This document shows, one piece after another, positions 35,100 through 44,210 of a stretch of DNA of 64,000 nt. Source of the DNA: CGIF01 sp031673915 (lineage in GTDB: Bacteria > Bacillota_I > Bacilli_A > Mycoplasmatales > CGIF01). The stretch covers positions 262,912-326,911 of the forward strand of contig CP125277.1 of NCBI GenBank assembly GCA_031673915.1. The letters are read 5' to 3'. A program made the translations under genes and the position numbers. Position 1 is the stretch's first letter; every line of letters starts with the position of its first letter. The notes under the pieces were generated by a model. It did no database searches. It was given only the letters and a program-made list of their open reading frames with translations, and was not told the origin of the DNA.

Positions 35100-35390
35100 T
35101 TAAATTATTAAAATTAAATCTTTTTCAATGTTTTTTTGAAAGGCAGGACGCATATTATTTCAAGAAACTAATTCAACAATGAATGATAAATCTGAATCTT
35201 TCAACTCTTGATTTAAATCTAATATTTCTTTTCTAGGAACATCATAATAACAAAGATCTAGATCTGAATATTTCTTCGCTGTTCCTTTAACACGCGAGCC
35301 ATAAGTATAGAAGTGATAAGGATATTTCAAAAGAATATTTTTTAAGATTTCGTAATTTTTAGAATCAATTTGGAATCTTGATTTAATCAT
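35100..35390 (-). CDS. MNT-type nucleotidyltransferase antitoxin-like protein (96 aa)
   Basis: The signature GS-x10-DxD is present (GSRVKGTAKKYSDLDL), marking a minimal nucleotidyltransferase. In many bacteria such MNT proteins modify and silence a HEPN toxin. No HEPN gene is clear here; the neighbours upstream are a small unknown frame and a Doc-like gene. Start ATG 35390; a TGA-coded Trp lies at 35160. Confidence 0.8.
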
Positions 35391-35490
35391 TATTTTAGAT
35401 CCTTTAAGGTTTTAATTACTTTTTCAAATTCTTTTAAAAATTTTGGAATTTTATTCCAAAAACAACTGCTAGAAATCTCTTTTTTAATAT

Positions 35491-35637
35491 TTATCTTAAT
35501 TCTAGTCTTTTAACAACATTTTGAATAAATTTATTTTTTTTAGTAGCTTCAATTCCTTCTTTAAATGAAAACTTTTTATTTCCAACTTTAAATTCACGAT
35601 TGTTTATTTTAATTATTATTTCTTTATTCTTTTTCAT
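35491..35637 (-). CDS. Small basic protein (48 aa) coupled to doc
   Basis: The start codon lies inside the last codons of the Doc-like gene (14-base overlap), suggesting coupled translation. The sequence is Lys/Asn-rich with no known motif (KINNREFKVGNKKFSFKEG). It could be the antitoxin of the Doc-like toxin, by position only. Confidence 0.4.
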   Translation of the reverse strand: MKKNKEIIIKINNREFKVGNKKFSFKEGIEATKKNKFIQNVVKRLELR

Positions 35638-36172
35638 AAATTGTAATGTCCATTCAAACTCTTTCTTTTAAGAGATCAATTGCTAATTCTTCACTAATCG
35701 ATGAATCTGCAATATTTAAGAATAACCTTTCTCATTTTTCTTCATAAATTCAACCTTTACTATTTTTTATTAAATTTCTTAAAGAATATCCACATGAATT
35801 TAAAAAAGAATTCATGACAATTAGAGAAGTTATTTTATTTCCATTAAGAAAATAATGTCCTCTTGCTATACGAATGGTTAATTCAACAATAGAGTCTAAT
35901 AAACCTAATTTTTCTTTATATAATTCTCACTTACTTACTAAAGAATATGTAAGTCCTGTAAAATTTAATTTTTCTCTAGTTGGAAAGATTTGAGATTTTT
36001 TTATCAACTCATTTAATTCTTCCATTAAATTTTCATCAAATGACAAATAATCCAATTCAAATTCAAAATCTTCTAATAAAATATTAGAATTTGAAAGGGC
36101 TTGAAAGAAAAGTTTTTGATCGTTTCTTCAATTAACTAAGAAAATCGTTGAATAATTACTTTTTTTATTCAT
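35624..36172 (-). CDS. Doc/Fic-family toxin-like protein (182 aa)
   Basis: Doc proteins transfer phosphate to elongation factor Tu. The core motif HxFx(D/N)GNKR appears as HYFLNGNKIT, followed by LIVMNSFLNSCGY, the usual helix after it. The Arg of the canonical motif is replaced by Ile, which may lower activity. The N-terminal 90 residues and C-terminal 50 residues extend beyond the usual Doc size of about 125. Frame is intact from ATG 36172, with several TGA-coded Trp. Confidence 0.7.
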
Positions 36173-36289
36173 GTTATTTGTTTAGTATAATTTTAATATT
36201 AAATTTTTAAAAACAAAAAAATTATTAGTATGTGATTATTATACAATGAATAATTTGTTTTTAAGTACTATTTAGATAACAAATAATTT

Positions 36290-36510
36290 TCACTTATAAA
36301 AAATTTCATTGATTTATTAATTAATGAATTAATTATTTTATTTACTTGTTGATTATTCAGCAAAATGTTTAAATTAAACATTATTTTTTTCACTTAAATT
36401 AAATAATCAAATTTCAAATATTGTTTTCATAATGAAGTAAATAAGAGATAAAGATTCCCATGATAATTCATAATTAATATTCATAACTGTCATGAATTAT
36501 CAATAAATGT
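36290..36510 (-). pseudogene. Polymerase C-terminal domain remnant
   Basis: The DNA aligns base by base with parts of 39700-39980 (for example TTTACTTG-TTGATTATTCAGCAAAATGTTTAAATTAA against TTTACTTGATAATTGTTTGGTAAAATATTTAAATTAA) with an internal deletion. It encodes nothing intact. Confidence 0.55.
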
Positions 36511-36566
36511 GATTTTTTTCTAAATAACTAAATTTTGAATAAATCTTTTTTTATTTAGAAAATATT

Positions 36567-36851
36567 TTAGATATTGTTTATTCGACATCATTTCAAAGAA
36601 TCCTCTCAGATTAAATCTTCTTCTAAATTAGATGCACAAGCCTCATAATAATTAATCATTTTCGAATTAAATTCTTTTTCTTTTTTAATTCTAACCTTTC
36701 TTATCTTTAAAACTTCTTTTTCAATAACTTTTTCAATAAATTTACTAATTTTTCCTTTTCCAATTTCTTCTTGAACAGTTTCATAAAGATTAGGCTTAAT
36801 AGCAATGCTTAATGTTTGAAGATTTCTAGACCTTAAATTTGAGTTTAACAT
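36567..36851 (-). CDS. Orphan RHH antitoxin-like protein (94 aa)
   Basis: The frame reads LRSRNLQTLSIAIKPNLYET, a ribbon-helix-helix start, then a charged helix (KEVLKIRKVRIKKEKEF) and ASNLEEDLIWED. It resembles the RHH antitoxins at 33264 and 37825 but no MazF gene follows; only repeat remnants do. The toxin seems to have been lost. Confidence 0.6.
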
Positions 36852-37129
36852 AATATTTAATTACCACTTTAAAGTACAATTTTATATAAAAATATAATTT
36901 TTAAACCTCATTTAAACAGATAAATATATGTAAAATATTGATAAATTAAACCATTAATATTACATTGTAATTTATTATTAATTATATTAACAAATAAATA
37001 TTTAAATAAAAAATTTTTATACATTCTTAATCTTCACCAAAACTTAGTTTAAATTTAATAAGTTACTTCATTTATTATTCATAATTATTCACTAAATAAC
37101 CACTTATTTTTTTCTTCTAATAATAGTGA

Positions 37130-37447
37130 ATTTTTTAATTGTAAATTATTTACTTCAATACTAATCTAGCATATTCATGTTTTCAATGATTAATTACTCT
37201 TTCGTTGATACCTCTATTCATACTTTCTCTTTCTTCTAAATTTATTTCAAATTTAGACATTCTTTCTTTAATTTTTAAGTTTTCATCTAGAAACTCTTTT
37301 TAAAGTAAAATTAAACCACCAGAAATTCGACAGATTTTAGCAGTTATAATTTAGTAATAAATTCATCTATTATCATCGATATTTATCTTTAAAGAATCAC
37401 TTAATTTATTGATAAATTTTTTTGCTATCTCTAAATCCAGAGCATTT
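37130..37447 (-). pseudogene. Polymerase C-terminal domain remnants
   Basis: Around 37317-37447, downstream of the MazF stop, the minus strand reads ALDLEIAKKFINKLSDSLKINIDDNRW, in the place and pattern of the polymerase tail. It ends with CACCAGAAATTCGACAGATTTTA on the plus strand, shared with 43065. Around 37140-37200 another fragment reads NERVINHWKHEYARLVL. Confidence 0.5.
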
Positions 37448-37831
37448 TTAATTAGAAATTTCTTTTCAATTTTCAGTATTAAAGGCTGTTAATCAAGAAT
37501 TGATCCCTTTTACAATGATTTCTTTATTAACTTTACCTAATCTTTTTCTCAATCTTAGATGTCTATTAAGAGTACGAGGTGAATCAAACAATATTTTACT
37601 AGGAAAATTAAGCCCATTTTCAATATTATTATTAATTAAAACTTCAAATTTTTCAATAAATTCAAGATCTTGAGTAGTAATTGGAACTATTACAACTTCA
37701 TCATCAAATTCATTTTTAAAGTTATCACTAATTACTAAACAAGGACGAATTTCTTTACGATCTTCTGAATTTTTAGGAAAATGAACTTCTCAGATTTCAC
37801 CAAACTTAGGAAATTTTTCTGATGTTATCAT
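37448..37831 (-). CDS. MazF/PemK-family toxin (127 aa)
   Basis: Intact MazF fold: FGEIWEVHF (Trp by TGA), IRPCLVISDNFKNEFDD and VVIVPITTQD, then the shared tail RLGKVNKEIIVKGINSW. ATG 37831 overlaps the antitoxin end by seven bases. With 32882-33283 this is one of the two MazF genes of the minus-strand cluster that remain whole. Confidence 0.85.
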
Positions 37832-38076
37832 ATACAATCACTATCTGTTGAACTTCAGATTTCTCTTTCTTTCTTTAGATTTTTACTAGCAGCAATTCTT
37901 TGATAAGCTTTCTTCATTTCTTCAGCATGATTATTCTTTTCTATTTGCTTTTGTTCTTCCAAATAATCTGTTAATAATTTATTGATCAGAGAACTTAACT
38001 TTCTCTCCTTAATTAAATTATTGGTTTGTTGATAAACTTTATCTTGTAAATAAATATTTACATTTTGTCCTGACAT
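37825..38076 (-). CDS. RHH antitoxin (83 aa)
   Basis: SGQNVNIYLQDKVYQQTNNL fits a ribbon-helix-helix domain, followed by LSSLINKLLTDYLEEQKQ and a charged tail. TGA-coded Trp residues lie near the end. Its start and upstream region are duplicated at 31864-32034. Confidence 0.78.
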
Positions 38077-38301
38077 ATTAATATTATTTTATGCGCTTAT
38101 GTGGGTAATTAATAATATAAACAATATAAATTTTATTTAAATTGCTAAGTGTTAAGTGTGTATTAATAATTTAGAGTTTAATAAAACATTTTATTCCTAC
38201 TTTTCAATCATTAAATTTAACTTTTTAAAAATGAAACAAAAATACGATACCTAAATAAATGTTTAAAATTAAAAAAATCCAATTAAAATAATTCAAAAAT
38301 C

Positions 38302-38571
38302 ATGAGCGATTTTATTAAAAGAATTGAAAATAAAATAATCAACTTAAATCACGAACTTATTACAAAGTTAATCGTTAGAAAAATCAAACAAGAAAGAAGT
38401 AATAACAACTTAATTTTCAATCATTTTCATATTTATTTAAAAAACAAAGAGATGATAGAATTTCTAATGAAAGATATTGAAAAGCAAGAAGAGCAAATCA
38501 AATTAAGAATAAAAAATTTAGAAGAAACACGTTTGGATAATATTAAAAATTCAGAAAATATTATAAAGTAA
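38302..38571 (+). CDS. Small helical protein (89 aa), unknown
   Basis: The frame has no TGA and predicts charged helices throughout (IKRIENKIINLNHEL, DIEKQEEQIKLRIKNLEE), likely a coiled coil. No family recognised, and the neighbours give no hint. Confidence 0.45.
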   Translation: MSDFIKRIENKIINLNHELITKLIVRKIKQERSNNNLIFNHFHIYLKNKEMIEFLMKDIEKQEEQIKLRIKNLEETRLDNIKNSENIIK

Positions 38572-38589
38572 AATATACAAAGTTAAAAT

Positions 38590-38780
38590 AATTCTAATCT
38601 TAGAAGTTAACTTCAAAATAATTAATTCTTTCATTAGACTTTTCTCAATCTTTTTTATCGACTTAATGATCACATTGAAAAATTGAATCATTCATCTAAA
38701 CTTTTCGGATATTTGAGTTAAATCCATCTTCTAATGAGAACTTTTATAACTATAATAAGGAATAATAACTTTCTTTATTC
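38590..38780 (-). pseudogene. Polymerase fragment remnant
   Basis: Base-by-base similarity to 39990-40170 (for example ATCATTCATCTAAACTTTTCGG against AATCACTCATCCAAAGTTTTCGG). The reading frame is broken. Confidence 0.55.
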
Positions 38781-38797
38781 TTGATAAATATAAATTT

Positions 38798-39592
38798 TTA
38801 ATTATTTTCTTCCATAAAATCGTCTATCAAATTACGATCCTCTTCACAATTTTTCCCCGCAATATATTGATATGATTCATCATTCTCTTTTCATTTAGCT
38901 TTAAAAGTAATTTTGCCATTATACTTATTTATTAAATGCTGACTAGGATTTACAAGATAAAATATTTTAGTGAAAGTTCTATTTCCAAAAAAACGATAAT
39001 AAATAGTTAAAATAACTTTATTTTTTTCATTATCTCACAAATCATAGCCATTACTTTTCTTTATAGAAGTTAAAAAGTTAAAGTTTCTAACTAAATAATT
39101 CACTTCTTCTTCTGCTCAATACTCCACTTCTCTAATTGGATCAAAATAAACTTTAATTTTTTTGATTATCTTTTTTATAAATTCTGGACTTACAGATTTT
39201 CAAAATTCTTTAATTAAATAAGCAAGAAAAATTAACAACATCAATCTTTCAATTCAATAAGATAAAAGCTCAGCAATTTTTAAATTTGATTCTTTTTCAG
39301 AATTTTCATAAATCATACGACGAGGGATTAAGAAAACTAAAGTTAAAAAACCTAATGCACTCAAAAAGTTTTGATTAATTTCATGCTTTTTCAAACAATC
39401 AAAACAAATAATAAGATTTTTGTGAACTAAATTTTTATTTCAATGAAGAACAAAAATATTAAATCCAAACGAATGATTTAATTCACGATTTGAAATATAA
39501 TCATCTCTAAATTCTCCTTTGCAAATTAAACATTTTTTACCTGACTTTTTCAAATCTAATTCTAATTTTTTTTCTTCATTATTCTTTGTCAT
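38798..39592 (-). CDS. Zinc-knuckle membrane protein (264 aa), unknown
   Basis: The intact frame from ATG 39592 has two Cys pairs (KCLICKGEF and CFDCLKKH, about 45 residues apart) in the first 70 residues, a hydrophobic stretch (LSALGFLTLVFLIP), and a second one (SYWIERLMLLIFLAYLI). The last 110 residues are soluble and rich in Tyr, Phe and Lys. No family recognised. Its size and zinc-plus-membrane plan resemble the 70-residue protein at 3651 only loosely. Confidence 0.6.
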
Positions 39593-39655
39593 ATTAAATT
39601 ATTTTTCTTATATGTTTAATCTTATAGTAAACAGTAAAAAAATTAGAATTATTAA

Positions 39656-40320
39656 TTATGATGTTAAATAATTTTCATTTAATAATACATTTCATTCTGA
39701 CTTATCTATCATTAAATCTAATTTTCTAATTAATGAACTAATTACTTCATTTACTTGATAATTGTTTGGTAAAATATTTAAATTAACCTGTCTGTGTTTT
39801 CAAGACTTCAAATTATTGTTAGTTATCACTCATTTTTTATTTGGATAATTACTTTTAATTCAAGCATTTAATTTTTCACTTAAATCAGAGTAACATAACT
39901 TTAAATGTTGCTTTTCTGAATGTAATACATAAGAGGTAAAGATTTCTCGTGATTGCTTGGACAGTATTATTATTTTCAATCCTGATCTTAGAAGCTAACT
40001 TTAATTCAATTAAATCTTTCGTTGGTCTTTTTCCAGTTTTCTTTATCGTTTTAATAACCATTGCCCAACTAAATCACTCATCCAAAGTTTTCGGTGGTCT
40101 GATATTAAAGCCATCCTCTAGTAAAAACCTTTTATAATTGTAATCAGGATTAATTTTCTTTTTCTTTTCAACTCATTTCTTAATCTTCTTACCATCAATT
40201 ATCAATTCTTTTTGATAAAGTCTCGTTATCGTATCTCAACCATGCTTTAAAATATCTCCTAAATTATTTAACGGTCTTTCAATTACTTTTAAATATTCTT
40301 TAGAATTTTCTAAGTCAAAA
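39656..40320 (-). pseudogene. Frameshifted C-terminal part of a third polymerase paralogue
   Basis: From about 40315 the minus strand reads KKINPDYNYKRFLLEDGFN and RPPKTLDEW, then ASKIRIENNNTVQAITR, shifts frame, and continues REIFTSYVLHSEK, NNNLKSWKHRQVNLNILP and IRKLDLMIDKSEW to TAA 39656. This matches the ends of the polymerases at 26700-29387 (RPPLNIEEW, LKSWSKRKFILNCLP) and 47275-50010. Catalytic parts are absent. It sits right behind the P450 gene. Confidence 0.75.
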
Positions 40321-40327
40321 TTCTTAA

Positions 40328-41587
40328 TTATTCATAAGTTTTGTTTTTAATGATTTCAAATTGATTAAATTCTTTATTTTCTTCTAATTCCACGAAATTA
40401 CATTTAAAATTCTTCATTCTTCTAAAAAATGGATATTCTGAATTTTCATCAACTTTATAATCAATCTGTCAACTGTATCTTTCTAACAAAGACTTAATAA
40501 AACTTTCTAATTCATAAATAGTCATTAAAGAACCAGGACATGATCTACTTCCTAGTGAAAAAGTTGTAAATGATTCATCTATACTTTCATCATTCATTAT
40601 TCCAATCACACCAACACAATGAGTGTTTTTTGGAATGATTATTTCTTGAACATTAATATCAACAAGAGTTTTGTTACCAGCGGGTGTAAGGTTAACTGGA
40701 GGATAAACAAGTAGAATATACTTAATAAAATCTTTAATCATCTCCGGAGAACTCCTTAATTCACTTTGTTTGCTCACATCTCTTCCTAAATAATAAATGC
40801 ATCTAGTTAAAGAATAAGATGTGGTTTCTAAACCAGCTATCAAAAATCCGGAAATATTATTAGAAACTTCAATTTCACTAAAACCACCATCTATCATATC
40901 AATAACAAAATTAGAATATTCTTTATTATTTAATTTATTTCTAAGAATTCTCACTCTTTCTTCATCATTTTTTGTATGAAAAGGCAATATTAAATTGTAT
41001 CATTTAAGACAAATTTTAGTTACATAATTAAATTCATCATAAACATCTTTCCCATTATATCCAAGGACAGTTTGACAAATTGCACTGAAAGTAACTTGAT
41101 TAGATTTATCTATAACATCAACCTCTCCTTTTCAATCATTTATATTTTCTAAAACACAGATATCAATATTTTTTTTCATCAAATCGCTTTTTAAGTATGG
41201 CATTATAACTTTAACAGATCTCTTATGAGAATTTCTTTTAGCAACAGCTAAATTTTCTTCTCCAATTAATTTAATCGCCAAACAACTCTTATTGAATGAA
41301 AAATCACCACGATCTAGATTATCTCGATTTGTTACAAAAATTTCTTTAAAAATTTTATGATCTAGAATAAGTAATTTTCATCCAAAAAGTCAGATATAAA
41401 CGACTTTTTCTTCTTTATAATCTTTCAAAAAATCTATTAAGTCGAAATTTTTCATTAATAGATGATTCAATAACCTGATTAAAGAGATTATTTTAATCCC
41501 ATTAATTTCACTAGCCTTAGAGTAGTTATAAAATAATGAAGATATAATTATTGTTAATATTGTTGATAATATTATTAGATTTTCCAC
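40328..41587 (-). CDS. Cytochrome P450 with N-terminal membrane anchor (419 aa)
   Basis: P450s insert one oxygen atom from O2 into a substrate using heme iron. The heme-ligand motif FxxGxRxCxG is exact: FSLGSRSCPG, with Cys350. The I-helix oxygen-binding motif is AGLETT (251-256). The C-helix region reads GEENLAVAKRNSHKR. The start is GTG 41587, supported by AAGGAA eight bases upstream and a stop just before; it gives an N-terminal membrane helix (NLIILSTILTIIISSLFY) as in eukaryotic microsomal P450s. The ExxR of helix K is missing: FIKYILLVYPP has Tyr and Leu at the Glu and Arg places. The PERF stretch before the Cys loop is shortened. It starts 13 bases after the terpene synthase stop, so both are one operon. 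Confidence 0.88.
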
Positions 41588-41600
41588 TTTTTATATTTCC

Positions 41601-42608
41601 TTAACAAATGTTGTTATAAGAATTGACAATTAAGTTTTCGACTTTACAAACTAATTCTTCTTTGTTTAAAAAGATTTTTTCAGAATATCTTTTAGTGTGA
41701 TTGTATCATTCCATATGACCAGACATTCAATCAATAATTCCATCAGCATATTCTTTTAAGTCTTTTTCTTTAATGGGATCAATTGTTTGATAAATCTCTC
41801 CAAATTGATTAGTTCTTAACTCTATTAAATTAAAAGAAAATTCCAAAGCTTTTTTATTAGAATAATTGTTATGAATTTCATAATTAATAACTAAATTTGC
41901 AATATCACCACTAACTTTTTCTCGTTCATAAGAAAAAAAATCATTGAAGTAACAAACCTGATCACTGGCAATTTCCAAAAGTTGATTTAACTTCTCCTCG
42001 CTAATAGAAATTAAACTAGAGTCAATATCTCTAGTTAGTTCTAATAAATTAAAAGAAGGAATAACAGCACCAGCAAATCTTCTAATTTTGATATAATGAT
42101 CAATGTTATTGAAACTTCCTTTTTGTTTAGCTAACATTTCTTCTTCAGCAGCTAATAAGCATTTTTTCATAGAATTAATAAATCTTCTTTCACAATCAAT
42201 TGAAGCTTCTTTTTGAAAGGCTTGAAAGAATTCATGAAAAAGAGCAACATAAGGATTATCTCTATTAGAAAAGTCTTTATTATCCATAACATTGAATATT
42301 TGTCTGTTGATTTCTTTAAACGATTCTAGTGAATTTTTCTCAAATCAATCATCGTAAACAAATGTTCAAATAATAAAATCAGTTAATAAAAATGATGTTT
42401 CAGAAGAATTTGCAAATGGCCAAATATAAGTAATAAATGCAGCAAAATCTGATTTTTCCAACTTAATAAAAGCTTTAGGATTATCCAATCCTAAAAGTTT
42501 ATATTTTTCAGAACATTCTTTAATTCGTTCTTTAACTTCTGAGTAAAAATTACTTTTTCTGGGTTTTGCTAAATAGCGAAATTTCCTATTAGCTTCATTA
42601 TTTTTCAT
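41601..42608 (-). CDS. Class I terpene synthase (335 aa)
   Basis: The enzyme ionises a prenyl diphosphate and cyclises the carbocation, giving a terpene; a C15 substrate (farnesyl diphosphate) is likely from the size. The metal-binding Asp-rich motif is DDWFE (86-90), the NSE triad is NDFFSYERE (N222, S226, E230, with R229), the diphosphate-sensing Arg (176/177) lies 46 residues before it as usual, and the C-terminal HMEWYNHTKRY carries the conserved RY pair. All active-site residues are present, so it should be active (inference). Start ATG 42608. The next gene is a P450, which would oxidise the product. No prenyltransferase lies nearby. Confidence 0.92.
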
Positions 42609-42947
42609 TTATTTTATATATATTTCCTTCGATACATGTTAATAAAGTCTAATTAAAGATTTGACAGTAATAGCTTTATTTTTCAACTAGTAATTTGATC
42701 TAAATATCCAGCAATTGCAATAATTTTTGATAAACATTTATTTAGATACAGTTAGTTACTAACTGAGAAATAAAGTGAAACTAACTTTTTAGTTTCATAA
42801 TAGTAAGAGAAAACATAATTCTCTTAATGAGTTCTAACGAGGATTGATCAATCTTTAAATATTGAAATTAAATCTTCAATAATGATTAAATTGATTGAAA
42901 TATTATTTTAAGAAATAATTACTTGAATTTAGTTATTTTTTAAAAAG

Positions 42948-42997
42948 TGTCATTAAGGAGATTAAAGGTTGCCATTTCTTTATATGTCATAATGACA
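42948..42997 (+). repeat. TGTCA-type dyad, copy 1
   Basis: TGTCATTA (42948-42955) and TAATGACA (42990-42997) are perfect inverted repeats 34 bases apart. Related dyads lie at 47129-47177 and 50715-50733, on both sides of the intact polymerase gene. Confidence 0.5.
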
Positions 42998-43062
42998 GGA
43001 CAGTAAATTCATAGACCACTACTAGTTTTATCAAAAAACAATTTCTGGCAGTCAAAATTAAA

Positions 43063-43275
43063 TCACCAGAAATTTGACAGATTTTAACAATGATAATTTA
43101 GAATTAAATTTCACTTATCAGAATCCATTGCAATTCCTAAATCATTACTAATCTTATTAATAAGATTCTTGGTATTTTCAATATTCAGTAAATATTTAAC
43201 TAGAAATTTTCTCCTCTTCAGTTCTTTAGATCATCAACAGTTATAAACTTATTTGCAATTTTCTTAAATATTAAA
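43063..43275 (-). pseudogene. Polymerase C-terminal domain remnant
   Basis: The minus strand reads KFITVDDLKNWRGENFLVKYL and IENTKNLINKI, aligned with SIDDLKNWKRRSFLAKSLP and VNNVKEIILEI of the intact polymerase. Its end shares CACCAGAAATTTGACAGATTTTA with 37317. Confidence 0.65.
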
Positions 43276-43611
43276 TTATGGTTTTTCTTTATTAAATCTT
43301 CTTCACGTAATAATTATATTTGCTAAAGAAAATGACAAGTATATAAGAAAAGATAAGTAAAAAATAAAGAAGAATACAGAGAGCATATTCATGAGTGTTA
43401 TGAATAAAAAATTACTTCTATCTCATATTTTGAAGAAATTGAAAAAGTTCTCTAGTAAATGTTCAGAAATATCACGAAATAAATCGCCTCTTCTATAACC
43501 ACTATTCTTTTCACTAATTGATCAAGAGAGAATTCAAAAGATAATTCCAAAAACAACTGCTAAAAAATTTCTCTTTTTTTCACTATTGAGTTTATTATAT
43601 AAATTAAACAT
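43276..43611 (-). CDS. Two-helix membrane protein (111 aa)
   Basis: With TGA as Trp the frame from ATG 43611 to TAA 43276 is intact. It has one hydrophobic segment (FLAVVFGIIFWILSWSI) near the start and a second (MLSVFFFIFYLSFLIYLSF) near the end. The first segment's DNA is nearly repeated at 35455-35480. The start codon overlaps the stop region of the next gene upstream, suggesting coupling. No family recognised. Confidence 0.6.
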
Positions 43612-44086
43612 TATTTTCTTTTCGACAAATTTCACAATCGTCTAACCTTTTAATACTATTTTCTAAATGTTCTAAATGAATTCTCATTTTTTTGTCATCA
43701 GAGATTTTTTTAGTAGCATCATAAATATTCTTACCAACTCTAGCCAATCTTTGAGCAGCAACTTCACTAGATGTTTTAGTAATAACTTCTTTTGCAACTT
43801 GATTACTAATAATTTCAGCAGTTTTTTTAATTGCTTTTTCTTTAGCAATCTTTATAACAATTTCTTTAGAAGCACCATTCGCTATTTGTTCAGCAGTTCA
43901 TTTTCCAATTTCTTTACCAGCTTGTTTTTTAGTTTGATATTTAACAGATTCCTTAACAACTTGATTAGCTGTTGAAGATGCGGAAGATGATCCACTAGAA
44001 AAAATTAATCCACCAACTCCACCCAAAGCACCACCAATTAATAAATCTTGACCACAATCATAAGCAAAATTACAAATATCTTTAAT
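43604..44086 (-). CDS. Gly/Ala-rich protein with membrane segment; start unclear
   Basis: The frame is open from 44092 to TAA 43604 and reads GGALGGVGGLIFSSGSSSASS, then a Lys/Ala-rich helical part (IVIKIAKEKAIKKTAEIISNQ), ending with a CEIC pair. No ATG or GTG is found at the open end; ATT 44086 is a possible start, or the 5' end is lost. It overlaps the small membrane protein gene 43276-43611 by eight bases. The Gly-rich hydrophobic hairpin followed by an amphipathic helix is reminiscent of pore-forming peptides, but that is speculative. Confidence 0.5.
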
Positions 44087-44210
44087 GCTTGCCTAAAATT
44101 AAAACCATTTTCAGTTATGATTTTTCTGCGTTTAAAAAATTATATTTTTTTGATTATAATTTTATAAAATTACAGCTTTTTATAAAAATCCTATTAATAG
44201 AAAAAATAAA

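Larger units (their letters stand above)
42609..43275. other. Upstream region of the terpene operon, with dyad and polymerase remnant
   Basis: A GAAACTAA/TTAGTTTC inverted repeat lies near 42770-42791, about 165 bases before the terpene synthase start. A TGTCA dyad lies at 42948-42997. From 43063 to 43275 the minus strand is a polymerase C-terminal remnant (ITVDDLKNWRGENFLVKYLLN). Confidence 0.5.

Noticed and set aside
42770..42791. GAAACTAA/TTAGTTTC as terminator of the terpene operon
   Set aside because: It lies upstream of the operon, not downstream, and has no T-run; at most a regulatory dyad, too short to claim.
43676..43975. Plus-strand Ser/Phe/Asn-rich frame
   Set aside because: It is antisense to the Gly/Ala-rich frame on the minus strand and has a low-complexity composition typical of a shadow.
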